In this document: in pieces, positions 17,357-25,136 of the stretch
Layout: each line of letters begins with the position of its first letter
Numbering within the stretch: the first letter of the stretch is position 1
From: VBWE01 sp943372645
GTDB lineage: Bacteria; Bacteroidota; Bacteroidia; Palsa-965
Length of the DNA: 64,000 nt
Direction of reading: 5' to 3'
Assembly (NCBI GenBank): GCA_943372645.1
Contig: CALRZN010000004.1
Location: forward strand, 248,001-312,000
Made by a program: the position numbers and the translations under genes
Notes under the pieces: model-generated
What the model was told of the DNA's origin: nothing
The model's database searches: none
Seen by the model: only the letters and a program-made list of their open reading frames with translations

Positions 17357-18073
17357 ATGACTAACCAGGAAAAAGAAGCCAAAATACGCCGCGCATTTGC
17401 GGAAAAAGAATGGCACGAAATTAAAGCCGGGGACTCCTGGCTCATTTTTAAAATCATGTCCGAATTTGTTGAAGGATTTGAAAAAATGGCCCGCATCGGT
17501 CCGTGTGTATCCGTTTTCGGTTCTGCACGCACAAAGCCCGGCACAAAATATTATGAACTCGCCAAAGAAATCAGCGAAAAACTTACCCGCGAAGGCTACG
17601 GCATTATTACCGGCGGTGGTCCGGGCATTATGGAAGCCGGCAACCAGGGTGCCAAAGCCGGGGGCGGCAAATCGGTGGGACTGAACATCCGGCTGCCGTT
17701 TGAACAGTTCACCAACATTTATGTTGATCCGGATAAATCCATCAACTTCGATTATTTCTTTGTACGTAAAACCATCTTCCTCAAATACTCGCAGGGATTT
17801 ATCGCGATGCCGGGCGGATTCGGAACGCTGGATGAGCTGTTCGAAGCACTTACGCTGGTACAGACCTCCAAAATAGCAACGTTCCCGGTCATCCTGGTGG
17901 GCAGCGAATTCTGGGGCGGCCTGCTGGAATGGATCAAAGCCACGCTGCTCGAAAAAGAGAAAAACATCAGTCCGCAGGACCTCGATCTTTTCCACATCGT
18001 AGACACAGCCGATGATGCAGTGCGCATTATTGATGATTTTTATTCGCGCTACCTGCTCAAGCCCAACTTCTGA
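17357..18073 (+). CDS. LOG family protein (TIGR00730-type Rossmann fold)
   Basis: 238 residues. It carries the two hallmark motifs: GGGPGIMEAGNQGAK (about 92-106) and PGGFGTLDE (about 153-161), which in LOG/LonelyGuy enzymes bind the nucleotide and ribosyl phosphate. The family includes cytokinin riboside 5'-monophosphate phosphoribohydrolases and general nucleotide 5'-monophosphate nucleosidases; annotations as lysine decarboxylase are wrong. The N-terminal 45 residues are an extension seen in the longer subfamily. Single gene with its own promoter and a strong terminator. Confidence 0.9.
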   Translation: MTNQEKEAKIRRAFAEKEWHEIKAGDSWLIFKIMSEFVEGFEKMARIGPCVSVFGSARTKPGTKYYELAKEISEKLTREGYGIITGGGPGIMEAGNQGAKAGGGKSVGLNIRLPFEQFTNIYVDPDKSINFDYFFVRKTIFLKYSQGFIAMPGGFGTLDELFEALTLVQTSKIATFPVILVGSEFWGGLLEWIKATLLEKEKNISPQDLDLFHIVDTADDAVRIIDDFYSRYLLKPNF

Positions 18074-18094
18074 TCTGAAAAGTACAACTGCCGG

Positions 18095-18132
18095 AAGCCG
18101 TCATGCATTATGCATGGCGGCTTTTTGCTTTT
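18095..18132 (+). terminator. Rho-independent terminator after the LOG gene
   Basis: Stem AAGCCGTCATGCA / TGCATGGCGGCTT closed by a 3-nt loop and followed by a T-rich run (TTTTTGCTTTT). Confidence 0.85.
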
Positions 18133-18472
18133 AACAGCGTAATGTTAACAACTACCCCTCCGGCAAAACGGTTATCAACATTTTCGGGCACATGCCCAAA
18201 CCCTTACCTGGCAGGCCTTTCAGCGGTTCAACGCAAGGGCTATTAACATTTTACTGTTTGTAATTGAAAAATGATTCACCGGCTATCCCTGCTGCTTTAA
18301 AATAGTTTTGCTTGGAAGGCTGTACAAGCGTTCCGCTGCAAACCGCCTGTAACAAGGTATGCAGCTTAACAGCTTCGCACAGCCTGCAGTTTTGCAGTAA
18401 AAAAACAGAAGGTGATTCTTTGCAGCAGTGCAGGGAAACACGTGCCGGAAGCCTAAGCAGCTGAACGACACC
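18133..18472. other. Intergenic stretch without a recognised gene
   Basis: 340 bp before the first barrel gene. The only notable site is TAGTTTTG at 18303-18310, a full TAnnTTTG match 162 nt upstream of the start codon, which would give a long leader. An open frame reaches from 18428 into the barrel gene but carries no signal peptide character. No RNA gene is recognised. Confidence 0.5.
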
Positions 18473-19789
18473 ATGAAAAAACAGGTTGCTACATTTTGCC
18501 TGGTAAACGCAGTCCTCACGGGTTTTGCGCAAACCGACAGTACGCGTGTAATTCCGCCGAAAGAACTTCCGTCGGTGCACGTGGGCATTGGTGCAATGTA
18601 TTTCCGTGGCGATTATGGACAGGATAATGGCATACAGGTAGCAACGCGTCCCGCACTCGTGTTTGGTGTGGAACAGCGGCTGGGTGCGTTTTTAAGCGCA
18701 GGCGTTGACGGGCTTTACGGCAAATTAGCCACCAACGAGCGGTCGTTAATAAGCAACCGCAATTTTGAATCGAAGGCGTTGCAGTTTGGTGTAAAAGGAA
18801 TTTTTCATTTCGATAACGATGTGCTGCTGAAACGCGATGCGCCGCTCGCGCCGTTTATCACAGCCGGTGTGGGGTTTCTGCTTTTCGATCCGTATGGCGA
18901 TTTGAAAGATGCACACGACAGCACGTATTATTACTGGGCCGATGGCAGCATCCGCGATTTGCCGGAAACACCGGCCAACCAGCTTACCGCGCAACAGCTG
19001 CAGCGCGATTACACGTACGAAACGCAGCTGAAAGATTCTTCCGCAGCTTACGCACGCAACAGCATTGTGGTTCCGCTCGGCCTCGGATTTCGTTTCGCTT
19101 CGGGACGCAATTTCGGCGGTTCGGTTTCGGCAACCTATACGCTTTGTTTTACCGATTACATTGATAACGTAAAGACCGGCGGCAACGACAGCTATATGCT
19201 GCTTTCTGCTTCACTGTTTTACCGTTTCGGACGCGAAAAAACCGTGGACCGCAGCCGTTACAATGATGTGGATTTCAAATCGATTTACAAAGACGATTAC
19301 GATCAGGATGGAGTTCCTGATAACCGCGACGATTGCCAGGGAACCCCGAAAGGCGTTACCGTAAACAGCAGTGGTTGCCCGGTTGACAGCGACCGCGATG
19401 GCGTTCCGGATTACCGCGACAAAGAACCCGATTCGAAACGCGGATACGTAGTGGACGAAAACGGCGTGGCGCTGAATTACAAACTGATTGCGGAAAATGC
19501 CTATTCCGATTCCATCAGCGCCCTGAAAGATTCGATGTTCCGCGCCGATCCGTCGCTGGCCACACTCAACCGCATTGAGCAACTTTCGAAACAGCAGAAC
19601 AGCAACCCGGCCAACGGCGGCACAACAACATCAATATTACCGCCTGACATTCAGCCGGCGGATAAGGACAACAACAATTTTATTACGGCAGCAGAAATTA
19701 CAAAAGCGATAGATGAATTTTTTGACGGCGAAGGCAACTGGACCGTTGAAAAAATAAACAAACTGATCGATTTCTTTTTTGATCAATAA
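18473..19789 (+). CDS. Outer-membrane beta-barrel protein with TSP3 repeats and C-terminal EF-hand pair
   Basis: 438 residues from ATG 18473, which places a signal peptide at the N-terminus (cleavage near TGFAQ). Residues about 30-240 are an OmpA-like eight-strand barrel with alternating aromatic strands. Residues about 265-325 hold calcium-binding type-3 thrombospondin repeats (DYDQDGVPDNRDDCQGTPKG, DSDRDGVPDYRD). Near the C-terminus DKDNNNFITAAE is a canonical 12-residue EF-hand loop (ligands D1, D3, N5, E12), followed by a second weaker loop DGEGNWTVEKIN. There is no OmpA peptidoglycan domain. It is paralogous to the protein at 21345 (shared FESK, GDLKDA, STYYYWADGSIR-like stretches). Confidence 0.88.
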   Translation: MKKQVATFCLVNAVLTGFAQTDSTRVIPPKELPSVHVGIGAMYFRGDYGQDNGIQVATRPALVFGVEQRLGAFLSAGVDGLYGKLATNERSLISNRNFESKALQFGVKGIFHFDNDVLLKRDAPLAPFITAGVGFLLFDPYGDLKDAHDSTYYYWADGSIRDLPETPANQLTAQQLQRDYTYETQLKDSSAAYARNSIVVPLGLGFRFASGRNFGGSVSATYTLCFTDYIDNVKTGGNDSYMLLSASLFYRFGREKTVDRSRYNDVDFKSIYKDDYDQDGVPDNRDDCQGTPKGVTVNSSGCPVDSDRDGVPDYRDKEPDSKRGYVVDENGVALNYKLIAENAYSDSISALKDSMFRADPSLATLNRIEQLSKQQNSNPANGGTTTSILPPDIQPADKDNNNFITAAEITKAIDEFFDGEGNWTVEKINKLIDFFFDQ

Positions 19790-19803
19790 TAAAACGAGTA
19801 GCT

Positions 19804-21297
19804 ATGAGCAACATTTTAATCGGAATAACAAACGTTGTACTTTTTTTCTTCTGGGGATTTTTCTCCGGTGGACCCTCTGTTACATCCAAAGCGCCCTCGG
19901 CTGCAAAACCCGGCGAATCATTTCTCGTGGAAATCACCATAAACAAAGGTGATTACAAAGACTTTGCGCGCCTGCTGCAAAAACTGCCGGAAGGTTTTAC
20001 CGCAACCGAAGTGGAACGGGATGATGCCAAATTCCTGTTTGAAAACGGCGAAGTAAAATTCATCTGGTTTTCTGCACCTGCAAAAAGCGAACTGAAGGTA
20101 TCATACCGCGTAACCGTTGCTCCCGATGCTTCCGGGGAAAAACAGATTACCGGAAAATTTTCGTATCTCGAAAATGGTACATCGACTGCAATAACCAGTG
20201 ATCCGGTTACCATAATGATAAGCAACGAATCAGTTAATGCAACCGCCAATACAAATACGACAACAACTGTAACAACTACACCTGTAATCCCCGTTGATAC
20301 CATGGGCAAACCGGCAACCGACGTGGAAATAAAACGTTCAATGCCACCGAAAGCATTAAACACATTTGATGTGGACATTACCATCAACAAGGATGATATT
20401 CGCTCGTTTGCCAAATATGAAGAAACCCTGCCTGATGGATTTACTGCAACCGCAACAAATACCGATGGTGCCAAATTTTCGAAAGAGGGACAGAAAATTA
20501 AATTTGTGTGGTATAACCTGCCTACGAAAAAAGTACTGCATATTTCGTATAAAGTGGTTGTTGATGCCGGGATAAGCGGCAACAAATCGATCAGCGGCAA
20601 CTTTTCTTATCTCGAAAATGAAAAAAACAAAACAACCGATATCGCCGCTTCAGCCATCGAAATCACGTTGCCGTTTGACGCAGTTGCAACCAACACAACC
20701 ACTTCAGGAAACAATTCTGCAGATACTTCAAAAAACACAGGCGACGGAAACAAAACACCGGACAATGGCAACAACAACAGTCCGGTGAATGAAAACACAA
20801 CAACGGTTGCGAATACCAATACAACTTCGGGCGATGGCGGAAACAAAACGCCGGATACTGGGAACAACACTGCTGCCAATACAACATCCAACACTGCTGC
20901 CAACGTAAACAGCACACCGGCTTCGGGTGATAACACGAACGCAACTGCAACAAACAATGCTTCCGCAGCCAATGAAAACAAAACACCGGTAACCACTATT
21001 CCGTCAGCTGAAAACGGCCTCAGTTTCCGCGTTCAGATTGCAGCACTCAGCCGCAATGCATCACCATCCGAATTTACAAACCGGTTCGGACTGAGCGACC
21101 GTGTTGATGCAGAACAACACGATGGACTTAACAAATACCTCGTAGGTAACTTTACCGCTTACCAGGAAGCCCGCAACAAACGCGAAGACATCCGCGGCAA
21201 AGGTGCTTCGGATGCATTTGTAACGGCATACAACAGCGGGCGCCGCATTACAGTGCAGGAAGCACTGATGATAAGCAAACAGCCGTGGGTGCGTTAG
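19804..21297 (+). CDS. Exported protein with two repeated domains, Asn/Thr linker and SPOR-like C-terminus
   Basis: 497 residues. A hydrophobic segment at 3-22 is a signal or anchor. Two homologous beta-sandwich domains follow, about 28-140 and 180-290; each contains a D/I-T-I-N-K-x-D motif, LPEGFTATE or LPDGFTATA, and GKFSYLEN or GNFSYLEN. Then comes a linker of about 100 residues rich in Asn, Thr and Gly, and a C-terminal domain (about 405-495) with FRVQIAALSR and YLVGNFTAYQEARNKREDIR that has the layout of a SPOR-type peptidoglycan-binding domain. It lies between two barrel paralogs with 14-nt and 47-nt gaps. Function unknown; a role in envelope structure is inferred. Confidence 0.78.
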   Translation: MSNILIGITNVVLFFFWGFFSGGPSVTSKAPSAAKPGESFLVEITINKGDYKDFARLLQKLPEGFTATEVERDDAKFLFENGEVKFIWFSAPAKSELKVSYRVTVAPDASGEKQITGKFSYLENGTSTAITSDPVTIMISNESVNATANTNTTTTVTTTPVIPVDTMGKPATDVEIKRSMPPKALNTFDVDITINKDDIRSFAKYEETLPDGFTATATNTDGAKFSKEGQKIKFVWYNLPTKKVLHISYKVVVDAGISGNKSISGNFSYLENEKNKTTDIAASAIEITLPFDAVATNTTTSGNNSADTSKNTGDGNKTPDNGNNNSPVNENTTTVANTNTTSGDGGNKTPDTGNNTAANTTSNTAANVNSTPASGDNTNATATNNASAANENKTPVTTIPSAENGLSFRVQIAALSRNASPSEFTNRFGLSDRVDAEQHDGLNKYLVGNFTAYQEARNKREDIRGKGASDAFVTAYNSGRRITVQEALMISKQPWVR

Positions 21298-21344
21298 GCA
21301 CCTGTGCGCAGGAAATAAATCGGTTTGTAATTGTAGCTACTAAA

Positions 21345-23156
21345 ATGAAGAACCGCATGAAATTTCACTCCAGTATTTTGCTGCTGCTCCTTTTCGGGGT
21401 GCGCCTGCAAGCGCAAAACGATTCCGCAGAAACCGCCGCGCCGGCGCGTTTTACATTTCAGCCTGCCATCGGGCTGGGAGCCGGCATGCTTTCGTTTTAC
21501 GGCGATCTCTATCAGAAACATTTCATCAGTCCGCAGGTAAGCCGCATCGGCTATGAGTTCAGTTTCAGCCAGCCACTTAATCCTTCGCTGCGGGTGGGGT
21601 TATATGCAATGGCCGGTAAACTCGGTGCCAATGAACGCCTGGTGAGCCGCAATACCAATTTTGAATCGAAGATCCTTTCGGGCGGATTATCTGTCGAATA
21701 CACTTTCGCACACCTGCTCAATGAAAAGGCCCGTGTGTTTCCGTGGATTTCAACCGGTTTCGGATGGTTTTCTTACAACAGCAAAACCGATCTTAAAGAT
21801 GCGAACGGCAATACGTACTATTACTGGTCTGATGGTTCCATACGCAACCTGGATGAAACTGATCCGAATGCAATAAACGCCGTAATACTGCAACGCGATT
21901 ATAATTTTGAAACGGATATCCGCGCGCTCAACCTCGATGGTTTTGGCAATTACCCGGTAAATTCCTTTGCTGTTCCGGCCGGAGCAGGCATACTGCTGAA
22001 ACTGACCGGACACTGGGAAGTTAAAGCCGGCGCCGTGATGCATTTTTCATTCAGCGATTACATTGACGGCATAACCGAAAAAAGCCTCGGCACACGCCAG
22101 GGCGATGCGCGGAAAGATCATTTTATGATGACATCGGTTACGCTGCGTTACAACCTGTTTGATCCGAAAAAAGACAAAGATGCAGCCGGCAACGATTTGT
22201 ATACCGGCGTAGACTATAAAGAACTTGCAAAATCGGATTATGATGAAGACGGGGTGATTGATCCGGAAGACTACTGTGGCGATACGCCCAAAGGTGTTCC
22301 GGTTGACCGGAACGGCTGCCCGCTTGATGCAGACAAAGACCAGGTTCCGGATTACCGTGATGACGAAACCGCATCGGCCCCGGACGCAATTGTAAATGAA
22401 CGTGGCGTTACGCTTTCCGATTCGGCCATTCTCATGCAACACGAAATGTACTGGGATTCTACCGGGAAGTTTGCAAAAACAGTGGTGCTGCGCGCAGGCG
22501 GCACACCTTATTCCGGCCCGGTTAATGAACAGAAAATCTATTCGGTTTCGCTTGGGCAGTATAAATCAGGCTTGCCCAACGATGTGATGAGTAAATTCCT
22601 GAACATCGAAGACATCAGCAGCAAAACACTGCCGGACTCCTCAACAATTTATACCGTTGGTAAATACGAAGACCTGCGTACTGCCGAAAAACGCAAACGG
22701 TCGCTTCAGGAACAGGGCGTAACCGCGGCCACGGTGGTTTATGAAACACCCGGAGGAACATTTAAAGAAATAAATAATGTGTTCAGCAATGGCAGCGAAT
22801 CCGGCGGAAACAACAGCGCGGGTAATACTGCAACCACAAACAACGCTTCCGCAGGAACAAACAACAGCACAACCAATACTGCAACGGATATTATGCCTTC
22901 GAATGACAAACTGGTGTACCGTGTGCAGCTGGGCGCATTCCGCAACCGGCAACCGAAAGGAACGTTTGCAGACATACCGGACCTGATTGAAATTAAAGGT
23001 GACGACGGGTTGTTCCGTTACCTCTCCGGTTCGTTTGCGAGCTTTGATGATGCGGCAGGGCGTAAAATTGATCTGCTGGTAAAAGGTTATAAAGGCGCAT
23101 TTATTGTTGCTTACAAAAACGGGAAACGCGTTTCGCTTCCCGGATCCGGGCAGTGA
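21345..23156 (+). CDS. Outer-membrane beta-barrel protein with TSP3 repeats and SPOR-like C-terminus
   Basis: 603 residues from ATG 21345 (a second ATG at 21357 is equally possible); both give a signal peptide ending near RLQAQ, unlike the longer open frame, which overlaps the previous gene. Barrel at about 30-260 with NTNFESK and GNTYYYWSDGSIR, close to the first barrel gene. TSP3-like repeats at about 285-345 (DYDEDGVIDPEDYCGDTPKG, DADKDQVPDYRDDE). Two SPOR-like units follow: about 380-470 (YSVSLGQYKSGLP) and 520-600 (YRVQLGAFRNRQ, FRYLSGSFASFDDA), separated by an Asn/Thr-rich linker. Likely joins outer membrane and peptidoglycan. Confidence 0.86.
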   Translation: MKNRMKFHSSILLLLLFGVRLQAQNDSAETAAPARFTFQPAIGLGAGMLSFYGDLYQKHFISPQVSRIGYEFSFSQPLNPSLRVGLYAMAGKLGANERLVSRNTNFESKILSGGLSVEYTFAHLLNEKARVFPWISTGFGWFSYNSKTDLKDANGNTYYYWSDGSIRNLDETDPNAINAVILQRDYNFETDIRALNLDGFGNYPVNSFAVPAGAGILLKLTGHWEVKAGAVMHFSFSDYIDGITEKSLGTRQGDARKDHFMMTSVTLRYNLFDPKKDKDAAGNDLYTGVDYKELAKSDYDEDGVIDPEDYCGDTPKGVPVDRNGCPLDADKDQVPDYRDDETASAPDAIVNERGVTLSDSAILMQHEMYWDSTGKFAKTVVLRAGGTPYSGPVNEQKIYSVSLGQYKSGLPNDVMSKFLNIEDISSKTLPDSSTIYTVGKYEDLRTAEKRKRSLQEQGVTAATVVYETPGGTFKEINNVFSNGSESGGNNSAGNTATTNNASAGTNNSTTNTATDIMPSNDKLVYRVQLGAFRNRQPKGTFADIPDLIEIKGDDGLFRYLSGSFASFDDAAGRKIDLLVKGYKGAFIVAYKNGKRVSLPGSGQ

Positions 23157-23182
23157 TAATTAGCACAACGGATTACTGGCAC

Positions 23183-23190
23183 TAAATTTG
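23183..23190 (+). promoter_or_regulatory. -7 promoter element before the 89-residue secreted protein gene
   Basis: TAAATTTG, a full TAnnTTTG match, 32 nt upstream of ATG 23223. Confidence 0.5.
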
Positions 23191-23222
23191 TCCTGTTGCT
23201 CATGGTCTAAACTGCAAAAACG

Positions 23223-23492
23223 ATGAAAAAATTACTTCCGCTCCTTTTTCTTGGCCTGTTTATGCTGGCCGGAAATGCCCCAATCCACGCCCGCAACGGC
23301 GGAAACGGTGACGGTGATACCACCACCCGGAAAGAAAAACGCGTAAAAGCACGCAAGGCAAAAGCCGGCAAAGAAGATAAAGGCGATGCCAAAATCTCCA
23401 TCAGCGAACGTGGTACGCCTAACGACAAACCGAAAAAAGAAAAAACAGCCGGTGATCCGCAAAAGCCGCGCTCTGAAGAAACCGGTGAATAA
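23223..23492 (+). CDS. Small secreted Lys/Arg-rich protein
   Basis: 89 residues with a signal peptide (MKKLLPLLFLGLFMLAGNAP, cleavage near PIHA). The mature part is very rich in Lys, Gly, Asp and Glu with no predicted fold (RKEKRVKARKAKAGKEDKGD). It contains ISERGTPNDK, which resembles the SIGEKGDTK-type repeats of the next gene. Function unknown. It has its own promoter, and the same size and style as the three genes that follow, so the four form a cluster. Confidence 0.7.
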   Translation: MKKLLPLLFLGLFMLAGNAPIHARNGGNGDGDTTTRKEKRVKARKAKAGKEDKGDAKISISERGTPNDKPKKEKTAGDPQKPRSEETGE

Positions 23493-23526
23493 CCTGCCGG
23501 TTAAATCCCTGTTTACTGAAAAAACG

Positions 23527-23534
23527 TACCTTTG
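23527..23534 (+). promoter_or_regulatory. -7 promoter element before the GEKGDTK-repeat gene
   Basis: TACCTTTG, a full TAnnTTTG match, 27 nt upstream of the preferred start at 23562. Confidence 0.5.
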
Positions 23535-23561
23535 TTTAACACATTTCAGTTAAACAGCACC

Positions 23562-23978
23562 ATGAAAAAACTGCTTGGAGTACTTATCCTCTTTTTCTCG
23601 CTTTGTGCCGTTGCCCCTGCGCAGGCACAAACGGTAGGCGATATTCTGAAGAATAAAAGCAAGGAAGCCGGCGAAAAAGCAAAAGATAAAGCCAAAGACA
23701 AAGCCGTTGATAAAGTAAAAAAGAAAGGCCGCAAAAAATCGTCTGCTGCTGCCGAAAAAACCGATTTCAGTATCGGTGAAAAAGGCGATACCAAAACGGA
23801 TTTCACCATCGGTGAAAAAGGTGACACCAAAACAGATTTCACAGTCGGTGAAAAAGGGGATACCAAAGGACAGCTTGTCGCTCCTTCACCAACTCCCGCC
23901 GCACCTGCAGATACCACGAAAAACACACCGCAGGTGAAACCCGCACCGGTTGATACCTCGCAGGTCAAGCCACATTAA
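23562..23978 (+). CDS. Small secreted basic protein with three 12-residue repeats
   Basis: 138 residues from ATG 23562, which starts a typical signal peptide (cleavage near APAQAQ). The first mature part is a highly charged helix (KSKEAGEKAKDKAKDKAVDK). Then come three tandem repeats, TDFSIGEKGDTK, TDFTIGEKGDTK and TDFTVGEKGDTK. The C-terminal part is Pro/Ala/Thr-rich and ends PVDTSQVKPH, matching the end PVDTSQFHPW of the protein at 24711. Function unknown; a strong terminator follows. Confidence 0.75.
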   Translation: MKKLLGVLILFFSLCAVAPAQAQTVGDILKNKSKEAGEKAKDKAKDKAVDKVKKKGRKKSSAAAEKTDFSIGEKGDTKTDFTIGEKGDTKTDFTVGEKGDTKGQLVAPSPTPAAPADTTKNTPQVKPAPVDTSQVKPH

Positions 23979-23996
23979 AATCGTTTTCATACCAAT

Positions 23997-24030
23997 GCCC
24001 GTTCCGTTTCAACCCGGAACGGGCTTTTTT
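23997..24030 (+). terminator. Rho-independent terminator
   Basis: Stem GCCCGTTCCG / CGGAACGGGC with an 8-nt loop and a run of six T, 18 nt after the stop of the preceding gene. Confidence 0.9.
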
Positions 24031-24313
24031 GTGTACGTAAGCGCCGGGGCGATACCATTTCTGCAACGCCTAAAAACCAAATTCTGACACGAAATCGGAT
24101 TTTTGTCCAATCCACCTAAATTAAAACACAATGATTCCGGACATTTTGAACGATGTACAGGTTTTCTATTCTGCCAAAAACGATTTTTGTCCTATCCCGG
24201 CGATTAGTTCATAATATACATTTGAAAAAGTAATTCGCTGATCGGCTTCGAAGGGATCAATTGGAATTACACACCTGATTCTTCTTTACAAACAAACGTA
24301 AAACCGACCCAAC
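24031..24313. other. Intergenic stretch with one promoter-like site
   Basis: 283 bp, AT-rich. TACATTTG at 24217-24224 matches the -7 element fully but lies 89 nt before the next start. No gene or RNA is recognised. Confidence 0.4.
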
Positions 24314-24646
24314 ATGAAAAAATTGCCCGGGATTATCGTCCTGTTCCTTTCGCTTTGCATTGTGATGCCGTCTAAAGCACAATCGGCTGCCGGTGCATTA
24401 ATTAAAACAACAACCAAAGAAGCGCGTGAAAAAATAAAAGAAGTAACGCAGGCCAAAACCACGGCAAAAAAACCGGCCAGTACCGCAACCGTTAAAACAG
24501 TTAAAACGCAGCAGTGGGGAGCTGCAGCCCGGCAGGATAACGGGAATACAAAAACACAAATCATCGTACCGACACGCCCCGCCCCGGTTGACCCGGTGCT
24601 GCTTCCCCGCAGGCACGCTCCCCCGGTGGATACAATCGGAACCTGA
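24314..24646 (+). CDS. Small secreted basic protein, paralog of the next gene
   Basis: 110 residues with a signal peptide ending near PSKAQ. The mature N-terminus SAAGALIKTTTKEAREKIKE and the following VTQAKTTAKK are almost identical to those of the protein at 24711, so the two arose by tandem duplication. The rest is Thr/Lys/Pro-rich, and the end PPVDTIGT is a variant of the PVDTSQ end of the relatives. No domain is recognised. The Lys-rich helix may bind an acidic polymer, but this is only inference. Confidence 0.72.
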   Translation: MKKLPGIIVLFLSLCIVMPSKAQSAAGALIKTTTKEAREKIKEVTQAKTTAKKPASTATVKTVKTQQWGAAARQDNGNTKTQIIVPTRPAPVDPVLLPRRHAPPVDTIGT

Positions 24647-24710
24647 TTAATTTTTTTTACCCGAATAAAGCATACCCATAAACAGTTAAACAACTAAAAA
24701 CAAATTGACC

Positions 24711-25052
24711 ATGAAAAAAATGCTCGGAGTAATGATCGTTCTCTTTTCTATTTGCTTTGTGATGCCGGCTAAAGCACAGTCAGCTGCAGGCGCCGTAATC
24801 AAAACAACAACAAAAGAGGCGCGTGAAAAAATCAAAGAAGTGACACAGGCAAAAACAGCCGCAAAAAAGAATGCTGAAACTGCAAAAAAAGGCAGCGCTA
24901 CTTCCCGCAAATGGGGTGCAACAACCGCTGCTGCTTCAACCGGTAAAGGCGGTAACAAAGGCCAGGTAATCATCCCGGTTAAACCGGTTCCGGTGGTGGA
25001 TGCAAACAAAAAATATGTACCGGTTGATACCTCGCAGTTCCATCCCTGGTAG
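24711..25052 (+). CDS. Small secreted basic protein, paralog of the preceding gene
   Basis: 113 residues from ATG 24711 (an in-frame TTG two codons earlier is less likely). Signal peptide ends near PAKAQ; then SAAGAVIKTTTKEAREKIKE and VTQAKTAAKKNAETAKKG. The C-terminus ends KPVPVVDANKKYVPVDTSQF, sharing PVDTSQ with the protein at 23562. It is the last of four similar genes and is followed by an inverted repeat that also serves the convergent dehydrogenase gene. Function unknown. Confidence 0.74.
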   Translation: MKKMLGVMIVLFSICFVMPAKAQSAAGAVIKTTTKEAREKIKEVTQAKTAAKKNAETAKKGSATSRKWGATTAAASTGKGGNKGQVIIPVKPVPVVDANKKYVPVDTSQFHPW

Positions 25053-25074
25053 ATTTTAACCACCTCAAAATAAA

Positions 25075-25121
25075 AATTGCCCGTACTGTTCCGTTAGCGT
25101 TCGGAACTTGTACGGGCAATT
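25075..25121. terminator. Bidirectional terminator hairpin between convergent genes
   Basis: Outer stem AATTGCCCGTAC / GTACGGGCAATT (12 bp perfect) and inner stem GTTCCG / CGGAAC with an 8-nt loop. On the minus strand a T-rich stretch follows, so it best terminates the dehydrogenase transcript. Confidence 0.8.
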
Positions 25122-25136
25122 GTATTTAAAAACGAG

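Noticed and set aside
18428..18472. Upstream start of the first barrel gene
   Set aside because: It adds 15 polar residues and would hide the signal peptide that begins at 18473.
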